Source of the DNA: Streptomyces sp. SID9727
GTDB lineage: Bacteria; Actinomycetota; Actinomycetes; Streptomycetales; Streptomycetaceae
Reading direction: 5' to 3'
Assembly (NCBI RefSeq): GCF_010550605.1
Contig: NZ_JAAGNI010000310.1
Coordinates: 1-64,000 of the forward strand
DNA length: 64,000 nt
Made by a program: the position numbers and the translations under genes
The notes under the pieces: generated by a model
Told to the model about the DNA's origin: nothing
Seen by the model: the letters and a program-made list of their open reading frames with translations, nothing else
Database searches by the model: none
Part shown: one piece after another, positions 16,834-25,255 of the stretch
Numbering within the stretch: position 1 is the first letter of the stretch
Layout of the letters: the number at the start of each line of letters is the position of its first letter

Positions 16834-17603
16834 GGGGTGGGTTCCGGGCGGTGGGGGATGAGGAGCGCCAGATCGTGCGCCGTGGTGATCAGCGCCCGTT
16901 CGCGTACCAGGTCGGCGTGGACTGCCAGTTCGCCGGGCGGCAGCAGTTCCAGGGCGTGGTCGATGGCGGTGAGGGCCTCGGGATAGTGGCCCAGAGCTCG
17001 CCGTGCCGAGGCCATGCGGAACAGCGCGATCGGATCGTCGAGCCCGCCTTTGGGGAGCAGCCCCACCAGCATCAGCAGCAGGGGTGCTCGGCCGGGAAGA
17101 AAGGTGCCCAGCCACACGCCGTGCAGCAGGACGTGCAGGGTCTTGGGGTGGTCGGGTGCGGCCACGAGGACCCGGTGCAGTACGGCGAGGCCGTCGGAGC
17201 GAGACTGCCCCAACCGCGAGAAGGCGTACAGGGCTTCGCTGTAAGGGTCCTCGTTCAGCACGCTCACCGGCACCTTGTTCATAAGTGATTCGATGTCGCG
17301 GCAGCGGAAGTCATAGCGCAGACCGGTCAGGTACAGGTGCCGGTATGTCCGCCAGATCACGGGGTCGGGACTGGCGGCGGTGACGTGCTCGGGGGTGAGC
17401 GCGACCAGTGCGCTGTTGCCGGCGGCGCGGGCCTGCCAGGCGATGTCGGCGCATACCTCGGCCGACTCCTGCCACGTCGCCTCGATCTCGCGCAGAGCCT
17501 CGGCGAGCAGCGTCGGCCACTGGTTCCTGGTGATCGCCTCGATGGCCGCCGAGGCCGCACCGTTCAGGGCCGCGGCGCGCTCCGAGCTGAGTATCTGGGT
17601 CAC
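16830..17603 (-). CDS. Hypothetical TPR-like helical protein
   Basis: A 257-residue protein starting with GTG at 17603 (GTGA overlap with the upstream gene). It is almost wholly helical, with repeating helix pairs such as YSEALYAFSRLGQSRSDGLA and FRMASARRALGHYPEALTAI followed by DHALELLPPGELAVHADLV, which resemble degenerate tetratricopeptide repeats. It would be a protein-interaction scaffold. The stop overlaps the start of the relaxase-like gene, so the two proteins may work together (inference from coupling only). Confidence 0.65.
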   Translation of the reverse strand: MTQILSSERAAALNGAASAAIEAITRNQWPTLLAEALREIEATWQESAEVCADIAWQARAAGNSALVALTPEHVTAASPDPVIWRTYRHLYLTGLRYDFRCRDIESLMNKVPVSVLNEDPYSEALYAFSRLGQSRSDGLAVLHRVLVAAPDHPKTLHVLLHGVWLGTFLPGRAPLLLMLVGLLPKGGLDDPIALFRMASARRALGHYPEALTAIDHALELLPPGELAVHADLVRERALITTAHDLALLIPHRPEPTP

Positions 17604-18016
17604 CGGCCGCTCCGGGCGTCGGCGACGTGCACCACCTGGTTGAGGTGGGTGAGCGAGTACCAGCCGCAGTCGACGTCCTCGTCGGCGCCGGCCAGGCGCG
17701 GGACCAGGTAACTGCGCAGCGCCTGCTGGTAGATGAGGCAGTCCGGGCAGCGGCTGGAGAGGTGGACCAGGTAGCGCGGGTGCGCGGTGATGTAGGTGCG
17801 TTCGCCGCCGGCGGGGTCGTACAGGCGCCAGCCGTCCTCGTCGGTCGGGGTGTGCCACGAGGGGGTGACGACCTTGTAGGCGTCGCCCCACAGTTCGCTG
17901 CCGGAGGTGCCCTTGAGGATGACGACCTGGTCACCGGGCCGGAAGTGGGCGTGGGTGATGTCCCGGTCGGGGGTGACGATGTCACCGGGGGCATGCGGAT
18001 GGCGGGATGGGGGCAC
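17600..18016 (-). CDS. Hypothetical protein with CPDC motif
   Basis: A 138-residue protein starting with GTG at 18016, seven bases after AAGGAA. It contains PGDQVVILKGTSGSELWGD, a small beta-barrel-like opening, then YLVHLSSRCPDCLIYQQALR, with one CxxC. It is the first gene of the leftward run 18016 to 653. A -10-like box and the element's palindrome lie about 60-100 bases upstream. No function recognised. Confidence 0.7.
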   Translation of the reverse strand: MPPSRHPHAPGDIVTPDRDITHAHFRPGDQVVILKGTSGSELWGDAYKVVTPSWHTPTDEDGWRLYDPAGGERTYITAHPRYLVHLSSRCPDCLIYQQALRSYLVPRLAGADEDVDCGWYSLTHLNQVVHVADARSGR

Positions 18017-18070
18017 AGCGGGTTCCTTCCACGAGGTGCGCGGGGAGGCGGTGGGAGGAACAAGGATCCG

Positions 18071-18103
18071 GACGATCCCCGGTTTCGGTAACCGGGGATC
18101 GTC
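18071..18103 (-). promoter_or_regulatory. Palindromic operator/leader hairpin, copy 1
   Basis: GACGATCCCCGGTT and AACCGGGGATCGTC form perfect 14-base arms around a 5-base loop. Read in the direction of the downstream genes (minus strand) the loop is ACCGA, identical to copy 3 at 46497. A -10-like TATACC lies a few bases upstream of the palindrome (near 18108-18113). The sequence just after the hairpin (TCCGGATCCTTGTTC) also matches copy 3 (TCCGGATTCTTGTTC). It may bind a repressor or form a hairpin in the leader RNA. Confidence 0.75.
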
Positions 18104-18122
18104 GGGTATACAGCCCTGCGTC

Positions 18123-18620
18123 CTACCGGAACGGGTTCTCTGTTCCGATGTCGTTGGAGGCGGCGGCGTCCAGGAGTTCGGGCAGGTCAGAGCCCTCAGC
18201 GTCCCTCTGGTCGATCCACCATCCGGCGCGGGCGATGGTGCGGATCTTGTCTTCGAGGACGGCCCAGTCGGCCTCGTCCCAGGTGCCCTCGCTCACCAGT
18301 GCGCTGTACGCGGCGGTGACGAGCTGGTGGCGGGAGCGCTCTCCCCAGGCGAGGGCCTTCTCGGGTCCTTCGAGCGGCGGCATGTCGAACTGCTCGGCCC
18401 ACTCGCGGGCGGCCTGCTGTTCCTCGGCGCGCTTGGCGGCGAGCCAGGCTTCCTTGGATTCCGTGTCGGAGTCGCGGGCAGCCTTCCAGCAGTCGGTGCA
18501 GTCGCGGCCTTCGAGCCAGCGGGCGTATCCGGCGCGCCGGTCGGCCGGTCGGTTGGACAGGTTGTGCGTCACTTCGTGTCCACAGCTGTGGATGATCTTG
18601 TAGGACGTGCGTACTGCCAC
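18123..18620 (-). CDS. Hypothetical zinc-binding-like protein
   Basis: A 165-residue protein starting with GTG at 18620. It opens with YKIIHSCGHEVTHNL and, 30 residues later, GRDCTDCWKAARD, a CGH...CxxC arrangement that could hold zinc. The rest is charged and helical (KEAWLAAKRAEEQQAAREWA) and ends with a WWIDQRDA segment. Similar proteins of unknown role are common in Streptomyces. It ends the run of genes that starts at 33196. Confidence 0.72.
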   Translation of the reverse strand: MAVRTSYKIIHSCGHEVTHNLSNRPADRRAGYARWLEGRDCTDCWKAARDSDTESKEAWLAAKRAEEQQAAREWAEQFDMPPLEGPEKALAWGERSRHQLVTAAYSALVSEGTWDEADWAVLEDKIRTIARAGWWIDQRDAEGSDLPELLDAAASNDIGTENPFR

Positions 18621-18654
18621 GTTGTTGTTCCTGCTTTCTGTCTTCTGCGTTGTC

Positions 18655-20454
18655 TCAGCGTGTCCGGCGGATGGCGTCTGTGGCCGCCTTGGCGATGGCG
18701 ACGGGGGCGCTGGAGGGCCGGGGCAGGTGCAGCAAAGTGGTCCCCGGCAAATGTTGAGACCTGGCGGTGAGGGTGAGTTGGAGTACGGCGCAGCCGGCGT
18801 TCGTGAGCTGCTTGACGCGGGTGACGGCTTGAGCGGTTTCGTCGCTGCTGTACTGGGCGTCGGTGACGATCACGAGGAGGCGGCCGGCGCCGGGGCGGCT
18901 GAGTTCGAGGCCGTGGTCGAGTGCGTTGATTGCGTCGCCGAGGTTGTGGGCGCCGCCGTTGGCGGCGAACGTCGTCACGCGTTCTGGTGCTCGGTGACCG
19001 GGGCGGGTCAGCGCGGTGAGGTGGTGGTCGTAGGCGATGGTGGCGGTACGGGAGTCGGGGTCGGTCAGGGCTGCTGCGCGTGCCACGATCCAGGCGGCGG
19101 AGGCGACGGGGGCGCAGGCGGCACGCATGGAGCCGGAGACGTCGACGGCGATCCCCACGCGCAGCGGTGGGGTGGGTGAGGTGCGGCGGCGGGTCTGGGT
19201 GAACGGCTCTGCTGTCGGTATCGATCCGGCGGCGCGCTGGGCGTCGCGGGCGAGGGCACGGCCCATGTTGAGGCGGCCGGGCGGGGTGGGGCTGGTGGTC
19301 TGTTCCTCGGTCCGTTCGCGGTAGGCGGCGGCACGCAGGGCGCGGCTCAGGCGCGCGGCGGCGCTCTTCTCGGCGGCGGTGGGCTTGCGGGTGCCGGTGA
19401 CTGGGTTGCTGCGGGGCGCCGGTGTGCCGTCGGGGTTGACGGTGGTGCCACGGGTGTTGAAGACGCTCTTGGCGGTGGCGGCGGCTTTGCGTCGCTGGTT
19501 GGCCCGCTGGGCGCGGTCCTGAGCTTGCGCCTTGGACTGCGCGTCCACGGCGTTGGTCGCTGCTGCCTGTGCGGCGAGGTCGGCGGCGTCGGCGGCTGCC
19601 GCGCTGTCCATGACCACTCGCACGGCGCCGGACAGTAGGTCGGTGAGGTTCTCCGGCACGGACCGGGCGGGGGCCGCCGCGTCCAGAGCGTCACACCATT
19701 GTTGACCGTGCGCGAGCATGGTGGTGGAGTCGTGGTCGGCGCACTGGTGGGCTGCGGTCCAGATGCGGGTGAGGGTGGCCAGCAGGGGTGCACCCAGCAC
19801 CTTCTCGCACAGATCGGAGACGGCCCGGGTCTCGCCGGCGTCCAGGATGCCGACGTCTCGGCGGCCGAGGATCAGGGCCGCCGCGCCGGCGGCCTGCTCG
19901 ATGCCCTGGATGGTGGGGTGGGCGATGTCGGGCATGACCAGGGTGCGGGCACTGGTGCGCAGGTACGTGCGGTCCGTGGGCCGCGTGATCAGGTGTGCGC
20001 CTTCGACACGGCTCTCCTCCAGCAGGAGCGCGGCCTCGACGACACGGGGGTCCGCACCGTCCGGCTGTGTCCAGACGGAGTGGGCTGCGTGGGCGGCCTC
20101 GTGGACGAACACGCCCCAGGCGGCGGGGTAGCGGTCCTCGTCGCCCTCGATCCGCGGATGGATCTCGTGGTGCTGGAGTGGGGCGAACAGGTTGGCGTCG
20201 AATTCGACTTCGCCCAGGGTGGGGAAGTAGGCGGCGGGTGCGCCGCTGCGCGTGCCGGGGCGGCAGGTGACGAGGAGGTCCTGGCGGCCGGAGAGGGTGA
20301 CCAGACGGTCGCCGAGTTCGGCTCCCACGCGCAGCCATGCGTCCGGGGAGGAACGGGGTTGCGCGGGCGGTGCGCCGTCGTCGTCCCAGCGCGCGAGGTC
20401 GGCGTCGTCGTCCCGGGTGGCGGCTGGGGACTGGACGTGGTGGTGGGCGCTCAT
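18655..20454 (-). CDS. VWA-domain protein with HExxH metallopeptidase motif
   Basis: A 599-residue protein starting with ATG at 20454 (ATGA overlap with the MoxR gene). The N-terminal half has VFVHEAAHAAHS (HExxH at residues 118-122) and downstream ALLLEESRVEG, which could supply a third metal ligand. The middle is an Ala/Lys/Arg-rich linker. The C-terminal half is a von Willebrand A domain with the MIDAS motif IAVDVSGSMRAA near 440 and VIVTDAQYSSDE. The architecture recalls the DUF2201-type metallopeptidase/VWA proteins and CobT. It is probably the partner of the adjacent AAA+ ATPase. Confidence 0.82.
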   Translation of the reverse strand: MSAHHHVQSPAATRDDDADLARWDDDGAPPAQPRSSPDAWLRVGAELGDRLVTLSGRQDLLVTCRPGTRSGAPAAYFPTLGEVEFDANLFAPLQHHEIHPRIEGDEDRYPAAWGVFVHEAAHAAHSVWTQPDGADPRVVEAALLLEESRVEGAHLITRPTDRTYLRTSARTLVMPDIAHPTIQGIEQAAGAAALILGRRDVGILDAGETRAVSDLCEKVLGAPLLATLTRIWTAAHQCADHDSTTMLAHGQQWCDALDAAAPARSVPENLTDLLSGAVRVVMDSAAAADAADLAAQAAATNAVDAQSKAQAQDRAQRANQRRKAAATAKSVFNTRGTTVNPDGTPAPRSNPVTGTRKPTAAEKSAAARLSRALRAAAYRERTEEQTTSPTPPGRLNMGRALARDAQRAAGSIPTAEPFTQTRRRTSPTPPLRVGIAVDVSGSMRAACAPVASAAWIVARAAALTDPDSRTATIAYDHHLTALTRPGHRAPERVTTFAANGGAHNLGDAINALDHGLELSRPGAGRLLVIVTDAQYSSDETAQAVTRVKQLTNAGCAVLQLTLTARSQHLPGTTLLHLPRPSSAPVAIAKAATDAIRRTR

Positions 20455-21653
20455 CGCGAGCGGCCCCGGTGTGCGGAGCTGGTGCTCGGGGGCTGCCGGG
20501 CGGCTGAGGCGGGGAGCTGCTTGCCGAGGGTGAGGGGTGCGATCTTCTTGACGCCGACAGCCTTGATGACGGCATCGGCGACGGCGTCGCGATCCTCCGC
20601 AGGAGCGATGCCGACCAGGTTCGCGAGCGCGGCTTTGGTGCCCAGGACGGCCTCGGTCTTCTGGTAGGAGAGCAGCTCACGCAGCTGAGGGGCCCAGCCC
20701 AGTTCGCCGAGTTCGACCTGGCGGGCGAGGTGCTGGGCGACCCTGACTACCCGGGCATCGATCCGCAGCGCCTTGGCGAGGTCGTAGTCCGTGCCGATCT
20801 GGATCTGCACGCTGAACCGGGACGACAGCGCCTCGGTCAGGATCGCGCCGTGCACGCCCGGATTGTGGCCCGCCACCACGTAGAAGCCCGGCTCGGCCTT
20901 GATGGTCTCGCCCTTGTGGGCCTTGACCTGGATCTGCCGGCGCCCGTCCATCGCGGGATACAGCGCCGCCAACACTTTCGGGGAGATCAGGGTGGCGTCG
21001 TCGAGGAGCAGGGCGCGGCCCTCGGTCATCGCGGTGACCAGCGGACCGTACTGGAAGACGTAGCCCCCGCCATCGGCCTGCGTCCACTCGCCGATCAGGT
21101 CTCCGACCGTGGTGTCGCCGTCCCCGGCGACGGTGAGCAGGTCCGGGAACGCAGCCTCCACCAGCGATGTCTTGCCGGTGCCCGGAGGGCCGTAGAGCAG
21201 TACGGGCACGTCGGCGTCGCGCAGACGGTTCAGCGCCTCGACGTCCGGCAGATCGGCCAGCTCCCGGGGGTGGTAGAGCTGTCCCCCCGCGCGGCGGATC
21301 GGGCCAGTCTGCTTCGGCGCGGTGGCGGCGGTGATGGTCGGGCGGGCCGTGGTCGGCTGGGCGCGGGGAGAGTGGGTGCCTGGCGGGCTGATCACGGCAG
21401 ACTGCGCGGCTGCGGCGGTTTTCGCGTTCGCTCGGAACGACGGTTGCCCGCTCCCGCTTTGGTCGGCCTCGCCGCGTGTGACCAGGGTGTGAGCTGCGTT
21501 GCGGACGGCGCCGTGGGAGTGGCCCAGCTGCCTGGCCATGTCCCCGATGGTGAGCGCGTCCGCCGGCCGGTCGGCCAGCAGCCGGGCAACCTTGGCTCGT
21601 AGTTCGCCGCCCTTGGTACGCGCTGGACTGGCAGGCGGTGCGGGTGTGGTCAC
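20451..21653 (-). CDS. MoxR-type AAA+ ATPase with N-terminal helix-turn-helix
   Basis: A 400-residue protein starting with GTG at 21653. Residues 15-70 look like a winged helix (LTIGDMARQLGHSHGAVRNA). After a linker comes a MoxR/CobS-like AAA+ module: Walker A YGPPGTGKTSLVE (155-162), Walker B ALLLDDATLI with DD in place of DE, and a sensor-like VAGHNPGVHG. Such ATPases are usually encoded next to VWA proteins and remodel or load metal into a target. The coding overlap with the VWA gene supports this. The added DNA-binding-like domain is uncommon. Confidence 0.85.
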   Translation of the reverse strand: MTTPAPPASPARTKGGELRAKVARLLADRPADALTIGDMARQLGHSHGAVRNAAHTLVTRGEADQSGSGQPSFRANAKTAAAAQSAVISPPGTHSPRAQPTTARPTITAATAPKQTGPIRRAGGQLYHPRELADLPDVEALNRLRDADVPVLLYGPPGTGKTSLVEAAFPDLLTVAGDGDTTVGDLIGEWTQADGGGYVFQYGPLVTAMTEGRALLLDDATLISPKVLAALYPAMDGRRQIQVKAHKGETIKAEPGFYVVAGHNPGVHGAILTEALSSRFSVQIQIGTDYDLAKALRIDARVVRVAQHLARQVELGELGWAPQLRELLSYQKTEAVLGTKAALANLVGIAPAEDRDAVADAVIKAVGVKKIAPLTLGKQLPASAARQPPSTSSAHRGRSR

Positions 21654-21760
21654 AACGTAAGTCCTTCAACAGGTGCGGATGCGGGCGGGGTTGGAGATCT
21701 TCTGCAGAGGGTGGTTGCTCTCGGAGCGGTTCACGCACTGAATCGACATCGGCGACCGGG

Positions 21761-22036
21761 TCAACCGTGGTCTGCTGCCGGCGCTCGCCGGCCGACCGAG
21801 GGCTCGGTCCAGGGGCAGGGGGTGGCCGGCGACGTGCAGCTCTCGTGCTGCCGAGCAGGTCCGTGCGTGTGCTCCGTGCCGGGATTCGTCGCTCGGCAGG
21901 TGCAGACGGACGTCTCTTCGAAGCCGTCCTGGAGCAGGATCCGTCGGGCGGCGGCGTTGTAGCCGGTGGTGGTGATCTCACCAGTGGTGCTGTGCCGGAT
22001 CGGTAGGAACGGCTCTGCTGGTGCTCCTTCGGGCAA
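21761..22036 (-). CDS. Small Cys-containing hypothetical protein
   Basis: A 91-residue protein starting with TTG at 22036, seven bases after GGAG. The recognisable part is FLPIRHSTTGEITTTGYNAA followed by RRILLQDGFEE and SVCTCRATNPGTEHTHG, a CxC...HxH arrangement that may bind a metal. It stands alone between the MFS and MoxR genes, with about 100 bases without a gene downstream. Function unknown. Confidence 0.6.
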   Translation of the reverse strand: MPEGAPAEPFLPIRHSTTGEITTTGYNAAARRILLQDGFEETSVCTCRATNPGTEHTHGPARQHESCTSPATPCPWTEPSVGRRAPAADHG

Positions 22037-22076
22037 GGTGGATCTCCTATCGGTGGGGAAGGGAAAGCGGTGGGGC

Positions 22077-23333
22077 TCAGCGACGCGCGGCGTGGGACGG
22101 CATGCGGCGGTGCCGGCCCCGGCGGTGTGCGGCGACAGATTCGGTGAGGCGGCGGCGGGCGCCGAGCAGCACCACCAGGCACGCCAGGGCGCCGACGGCC
22201 GGGAGCGCGGCGGATGAGGGGTGCGTGGAGAGGACGCCGGCCAGGGCGGTGCCCGCGGCCTGTCCGGTGCCGACCGCGGCGATCAGCCAGGCGTATGCCT
22301 CGGTGCGGGTGCCGGTCGGGGCGAGGGCATCCGCAGTGAGGAACGCGCTGGTGATCAGTACGGTGAGAAAGAGGCCCGGCAGTGCCGTGAGCGCGGTCGC
22401 GGCGACCGGGCCCGGGTGGGCGACGAGTGGAAGCCACGCGAGGGCGAACAGCGCTGCTGCGAGGCGGAGTTGGGTGCCCAGTCGGGCGGGTCGGCGAAGT
22501 CGGCCGTACAGGACGCCGCCGACGAGGCTGCCGAGGGACAGAGCGGCAGGGATTACGCCGGACAGCAGGGTCATGCCGTGTTGGTCGGCCATGGAGACCG
22601 CCCACACGTTCATCGAGCCCAAGGCGAAGCCGACCCCGCTGATGGCGAGGAACAGCAGCCGAAGCCCGCTGTGTTGCAGGGGTCCGAGGAACCCGCTCGT
22701 GCGGGTGCCTTCGGGATGCCACTGCCTGGACGGTGCGGCGCTGAGCACCGCGCTGGCTCCGAGCAGTCCGAGTACCGCGGTGAGCGTCATGGCGGTGCCG
22801 GGGCCCTGGAGGGCGGACAGCGCGGCGACCAGCGGTGGTCCGGCGACGTAGATCAGGCCCTGGGCGCCGGTGTCGAGCGCGAGCGCGGCGCGGCGCCGCT
22901 CCGGGTCCGGCAGCACGGCGCCCCACAGGGCTCGCAGGTTTGCCTCCAGCGGCGGCGTGCTCAGCCCCGCCAGGACGACCAGACCTGCCGCGAGCGCCGG
23001 CTGAGCGACGGCGTCGGTGTACGGCAGTAGCAGGAGGCAGGCCGTGGTGAGCAGGACGGCGGCCGTGGTGACCCGCGTTTGGCCGCGCCGGTCGACCATC
23101 CGCCCCAGCACCGGCTGACCGACGGCGCTGGCCAGGCCGTACAGCGCGCACAGCAGCCCGCCGGTCGCGAGCGATCCGCCCTGCGCGGCGATCAACAGGA
23201 GGATCGCGACGGGCGCCATGCCGTTGGGCAGTCGCCCGATCAGGGTGCCCAGCAACAGCCGGGCGACATGCCGCTCGGTGAGCAGTGGCCGGGAGATGGT
23301 GCGGTCCGGCGGGCAACCGGTGTCGGAGTTCAA
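22077..23333 (-). CDS. MFS transporter
   Basis: A 418-residue membrane protein starting with TTG at 23333. It has about twelve hydrophobic segments and the MFS landmark GRMVDRRGQTRVTTAAVLL in the loop after helix 2, with a second half starting around GLRLLFLAISGVGFALGS. The C-terminus is short and basic. It most likely exports a small molecule. There is no adjacent biosynthetic or regulatory gene that names a substrate. It is not close to the second MFS gene at 49776. Confidence 0.85.
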   Translation of the reverse strand: MNSDTGCPPDRTISRPLLTERHVARLLLGTLIGRLPNGMAPVAILLLIAAQGGSLATGGLLCALYGLASAVGQPVLGRMVDRRGQTRVTTAAVLLTTACLLLLPYTDAVAQPALAAGLVVLAGLSTPPLEANLRALWGAVLPDPERRRAALALDTGAQGLIYVAGPPLVAALSALQGPGTAMTLTAVLGLLGASAVLSAAPSRQWHPEGTRTSGFLGPLQHSGLRLLFLAISGVGFALGSMNVWAVSMADQHGMTLLSGVIPAALSLGSLVGGVLYGRLRRPARLGTQLRLAAALFALAWLPLVAHPGPVAATALTALPGLFLTVLITSAFLTADALAPTGTRTEAYAWLIAAVGTGQAAGTALAGVLSTHPSSAALPAVGALACLVVLLGARRRLTESVAAHRRGRHRRMPSHAARR

Positions 23334-23376
23334 ACGCGGGGTGCTTTCCGTGGGCTTCTGGGGCGGATGGGAGGGG

Positions 23377-24408
23377 CTAGCGGGTGCGTCCTGTGGCGAC
23401 CGCTGCCGGTGGCTTCGGCGGCGTGGTGGCGGTGATGGCCGGGCGGGCGGTCTCCTCGACGGGGCTGACGGTGGCGGTGCGGATCACGTCGAGCAGGTCC
23501 TCGCCGGCTTCGAGCCACAGCGCCAGGGCTTCGTCCAAGCCGTCCGCCTCGGATCCGCTTCGGGTGCTGGCACCGGCGGGGGCTCGTGCGAGGAGGGTCT
23601 CGAAGCGGGTGAGGACGGCCGTCTCGCCGGCGGCCAGCGGTTTGGTGCCGCTCCGGCGGGTGGCCGCCAGCAGGTAGGGCGCGTGGGTGAGGAACCGGTC
23701 CAGTGCCGCGTCCATCTCCACGGCGTCCACGGTGCCGGGCTCGGCACTCTGCACCCAGTCGAGGTCCTGCTGGACTTCGCGGAGCCGGGACAGATGCACC
23801 AGCTCCTCGAACTCGGGCAGCAGACGCGAGCGCACGTCGGCAGCTGCCTCGCGGGCGGTGGCAGCGACCACGGTGCGTGGCCCGGCCCCGATCACATTCA
23901 GGTGGTCCGGTGACGGGAGCAGGGTGCCGACCACATACCGGCCGTCCCAGGGGCGTTCGGCCAGCAGAAGTTCGGTGCCGGCACCGTCGCGGAGGATCGC
24001 CGCTCCGGGGACGCGGTACGTGCCCAGCGTGGACAACACGGGACTGGCCTCCCACACCCAGTCCAGAAGGTGAGAGGGGACGGCGCGGTCCGGGTAGTGC
24101 TCGATGCTCACGTCCCACTCGCCGGGCAGGGCCGCGGCGACGGCGTGTGCAGTGTCGCCGAAGTAGGGCCGCTCACTGGTGATGACCTTGGCCTGGCAGT
24201 CCTGAGCGGTCTGGTGCAGCCGGGTGAGGGCCTCGCGTGCGCTGGCATGGTCAGCGAGGGACAGCCGATGGGCATCGCCCTCGTGCGCCCGGGTGAAGCC
24301 GGCCAACTCCAGCGCGGTCGTGGCCCACTGGTGCCGCTCCCCGCTGGGGAGCGCGACGATCGTGTTGCCGGAGCTGAGGTGGAGGGAGACGGCGGCGGAG
24401 GAAGTCAG
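23377..24408 (-). CDS. 'LPGTW' paralogous family protein
   Basis: About 343 residues from a CTG at 24408 that follows AAAGG by nine bases. Alignment with the paralogue at 25256 covers the extra N-terminus (WATTALELAGFTRAHEGD against ANQVLEAAGFSRQTGG), so the later TTG at 24306 is too short. Shared core: VITSERPYFGDTAHAVAAAL, PGEWDVSIEHYP, DGAGTELLLAERPWDGRYVV and RSRLLPEFEELVHL. The C-terminal part is helical with a Pro/Thr tail. The function is unknown. Confidence 0.72.
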   Translation of the reverse strand: MTSSAAVSLHLSSGNTIVALPSGERHQWATTALELAGFTRAHEGDAHRLSLADHASAREALTRLHQTAQDCQAKVITSERPYFGDTAHAVAAALPGEWDVSIEHYPDRAVPSHLLDWVWEASPVLSTLGTYRVPGAAILRDGAGTELLLAERPWDGRYVVGTLLPSPDHLNVIGAGPRTVVAATAREAAADVRSRLLPEFEELVHLSRLREVQQDLDWVQSAEPGTVDAVEMDAALDRFLTHAPYLLAATRRSGTKPLAAGETAVLTRFETLLARAPAGASTRSGSEADGLDEALALWLEAGEDLLDVIRTATVSPVEETARPAITATTPPKPPAAVATGRTR

Positions 24409-24438
24409 GGCAAAGGGCCTTTGGGTCGGATCGGCGGG

Positions 24439-24789
24439 TCAGCGCTGTCGCCGCCGCGGGGTGCCGGCGGGCGCGGACTGTGCGGTCATGGCGGTCTTGG
24501 TGCGGCGTGGCGCTACCGGGGCGGATGCGGCGGGCGGGACGGCACGCAGGCCGGGGTCGAGGTCGACGCTGTAGCGGGCAGCGGCGAGCATTTCGGCGGC
24601 CCAGGTGGCGTGTTCGTTCTCCCAGGTGCGGCCCAGGTCGAACGGCAGCCGGATCCAGACGCCGCGCAAGGTGGGGTAGGTGTCAAACCCGGCTCGCTGA
24701 AGGACGCTCGCGGCGAAGCCGTCGACCGGGCCCTCGACGTCGACTTCGCCGCCCTGGCCGCGGGTGATGCGGATCGGCTCGTCGCTCAT
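24439..24789 (-). CDS. Conserved Streptomyces hypothetical protein
   Basis: A 116-residue protein starting with ATG at 24789 (ATGA overlap with the upstream stop). The segment ASVLQRAGFDTYPTLRGVWI followed by RLPFDLGRTWENEHATWAA and ARYSVDLDPGLR is a pattern I recall from many Streptomyces hypothetical proteins, and its beginning matches part of the 15203 gene. The tail is basic. The function is unknown. Confidence 0.72.
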   Translation of the reverse strand: MSDEPIRITRGQGGEVDVEGPVDGFAASVLQRAGFDTYPTLRGVWIRLPFDLGRTWENEHATWAAEMLAAARYSVDLDPGLRAVPPAASAPVAPRRTKTAMTAQSAPAGTPRRRQR

Positions 24790-25232
24790 CGACTCCGTCC
24801 CTTCCCGACCGTCTGGGTCTGACCGCCCACCGGCACGGAGCCGGGCTGGGGCAGGAACTCAGGGAGGGCGGTGGTCGGGGCGCCGCGCTGCTGCGGGGAT
24901 CGGGTGGCGGCTGCCTGCGCGATGCGGTTGCGGCGCTCCATCAGCCCGTTGCGCACGGCCGGCTGGGGCGGCGGGGCGCTGCGGCCGGGGTCGAGGCTGT
25001 AGTCGGCGTGGACTTCATAGCCGTGGCGCCGAAGATCGTGAACGGCCTGGCGGGTGCGGCGGATCCCGTCCTGCTCGGGGTTGGTGAGCCGGTACAGGCC
25101 CGGTGTGTCAGGTACGGGCTCGAACTGCTCGCGTACGAGGAACCAGTCGGCGAGGTGGGCGGGGATGTTCGCTGTGGCGGCGGCCACGAATCCGTGGTCG
25201 GGGTGAGCGCCGAAGCGGAAGTGGTCAGACAG
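24786..25232 (-). CDS. Hypothetical protein with a CTG start
   Basis: A 148-residue protein that reads SDHFRFGAHPDHGFVAA straight after a CTG at 25232, eight bases from AAGGA. The next in-frame ATG is more than 250 bases downstream, inside the conserved part, so CTG is the only sensible start. It continues with LYRLTNPEQDGIRRTRQAV and HDLRRHGYEVHADYSLDPG. It is probably the functional partner of the coupled downstream gene 24439, which shares the 'VDLDP'-type ending. The function is unknown. Confidence 0.7.
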   Translation of the reverse strand: MSDHFRFGAHPDHGFVAAATANIPAHLADWFLVREQFEPVPDTPGLYRLTNPEQDGIRRTRQAVHDLRRHGYEVHADYSLDPGRSAPPPQPAVRNGLMERRNRIAQAAATRSPQQRGAPTTALPEFLPQPGSVPVGGQTQTVGKGRSR

Positions 25233-25255
25233 GGGCGGATTCCTTCTGTGAGCGG

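Noticed and set aside
18071-18103. Reading the palindromes as plain terminators
   Set aside because: They follow -10-like boxes and precede genes in all three full copies, and their 5-base loops and flanks are conserved, which fits operators or leaders better than terminators.
20677-23316. Very long open frame (over 870 codons) on the minus strand
   Set aside because: It runs out of frame through the MFS and MoxR genes, is composed of Arg/Pro/Gly-rich low-complexity sequence and has no domain; a GC-rich shadow.
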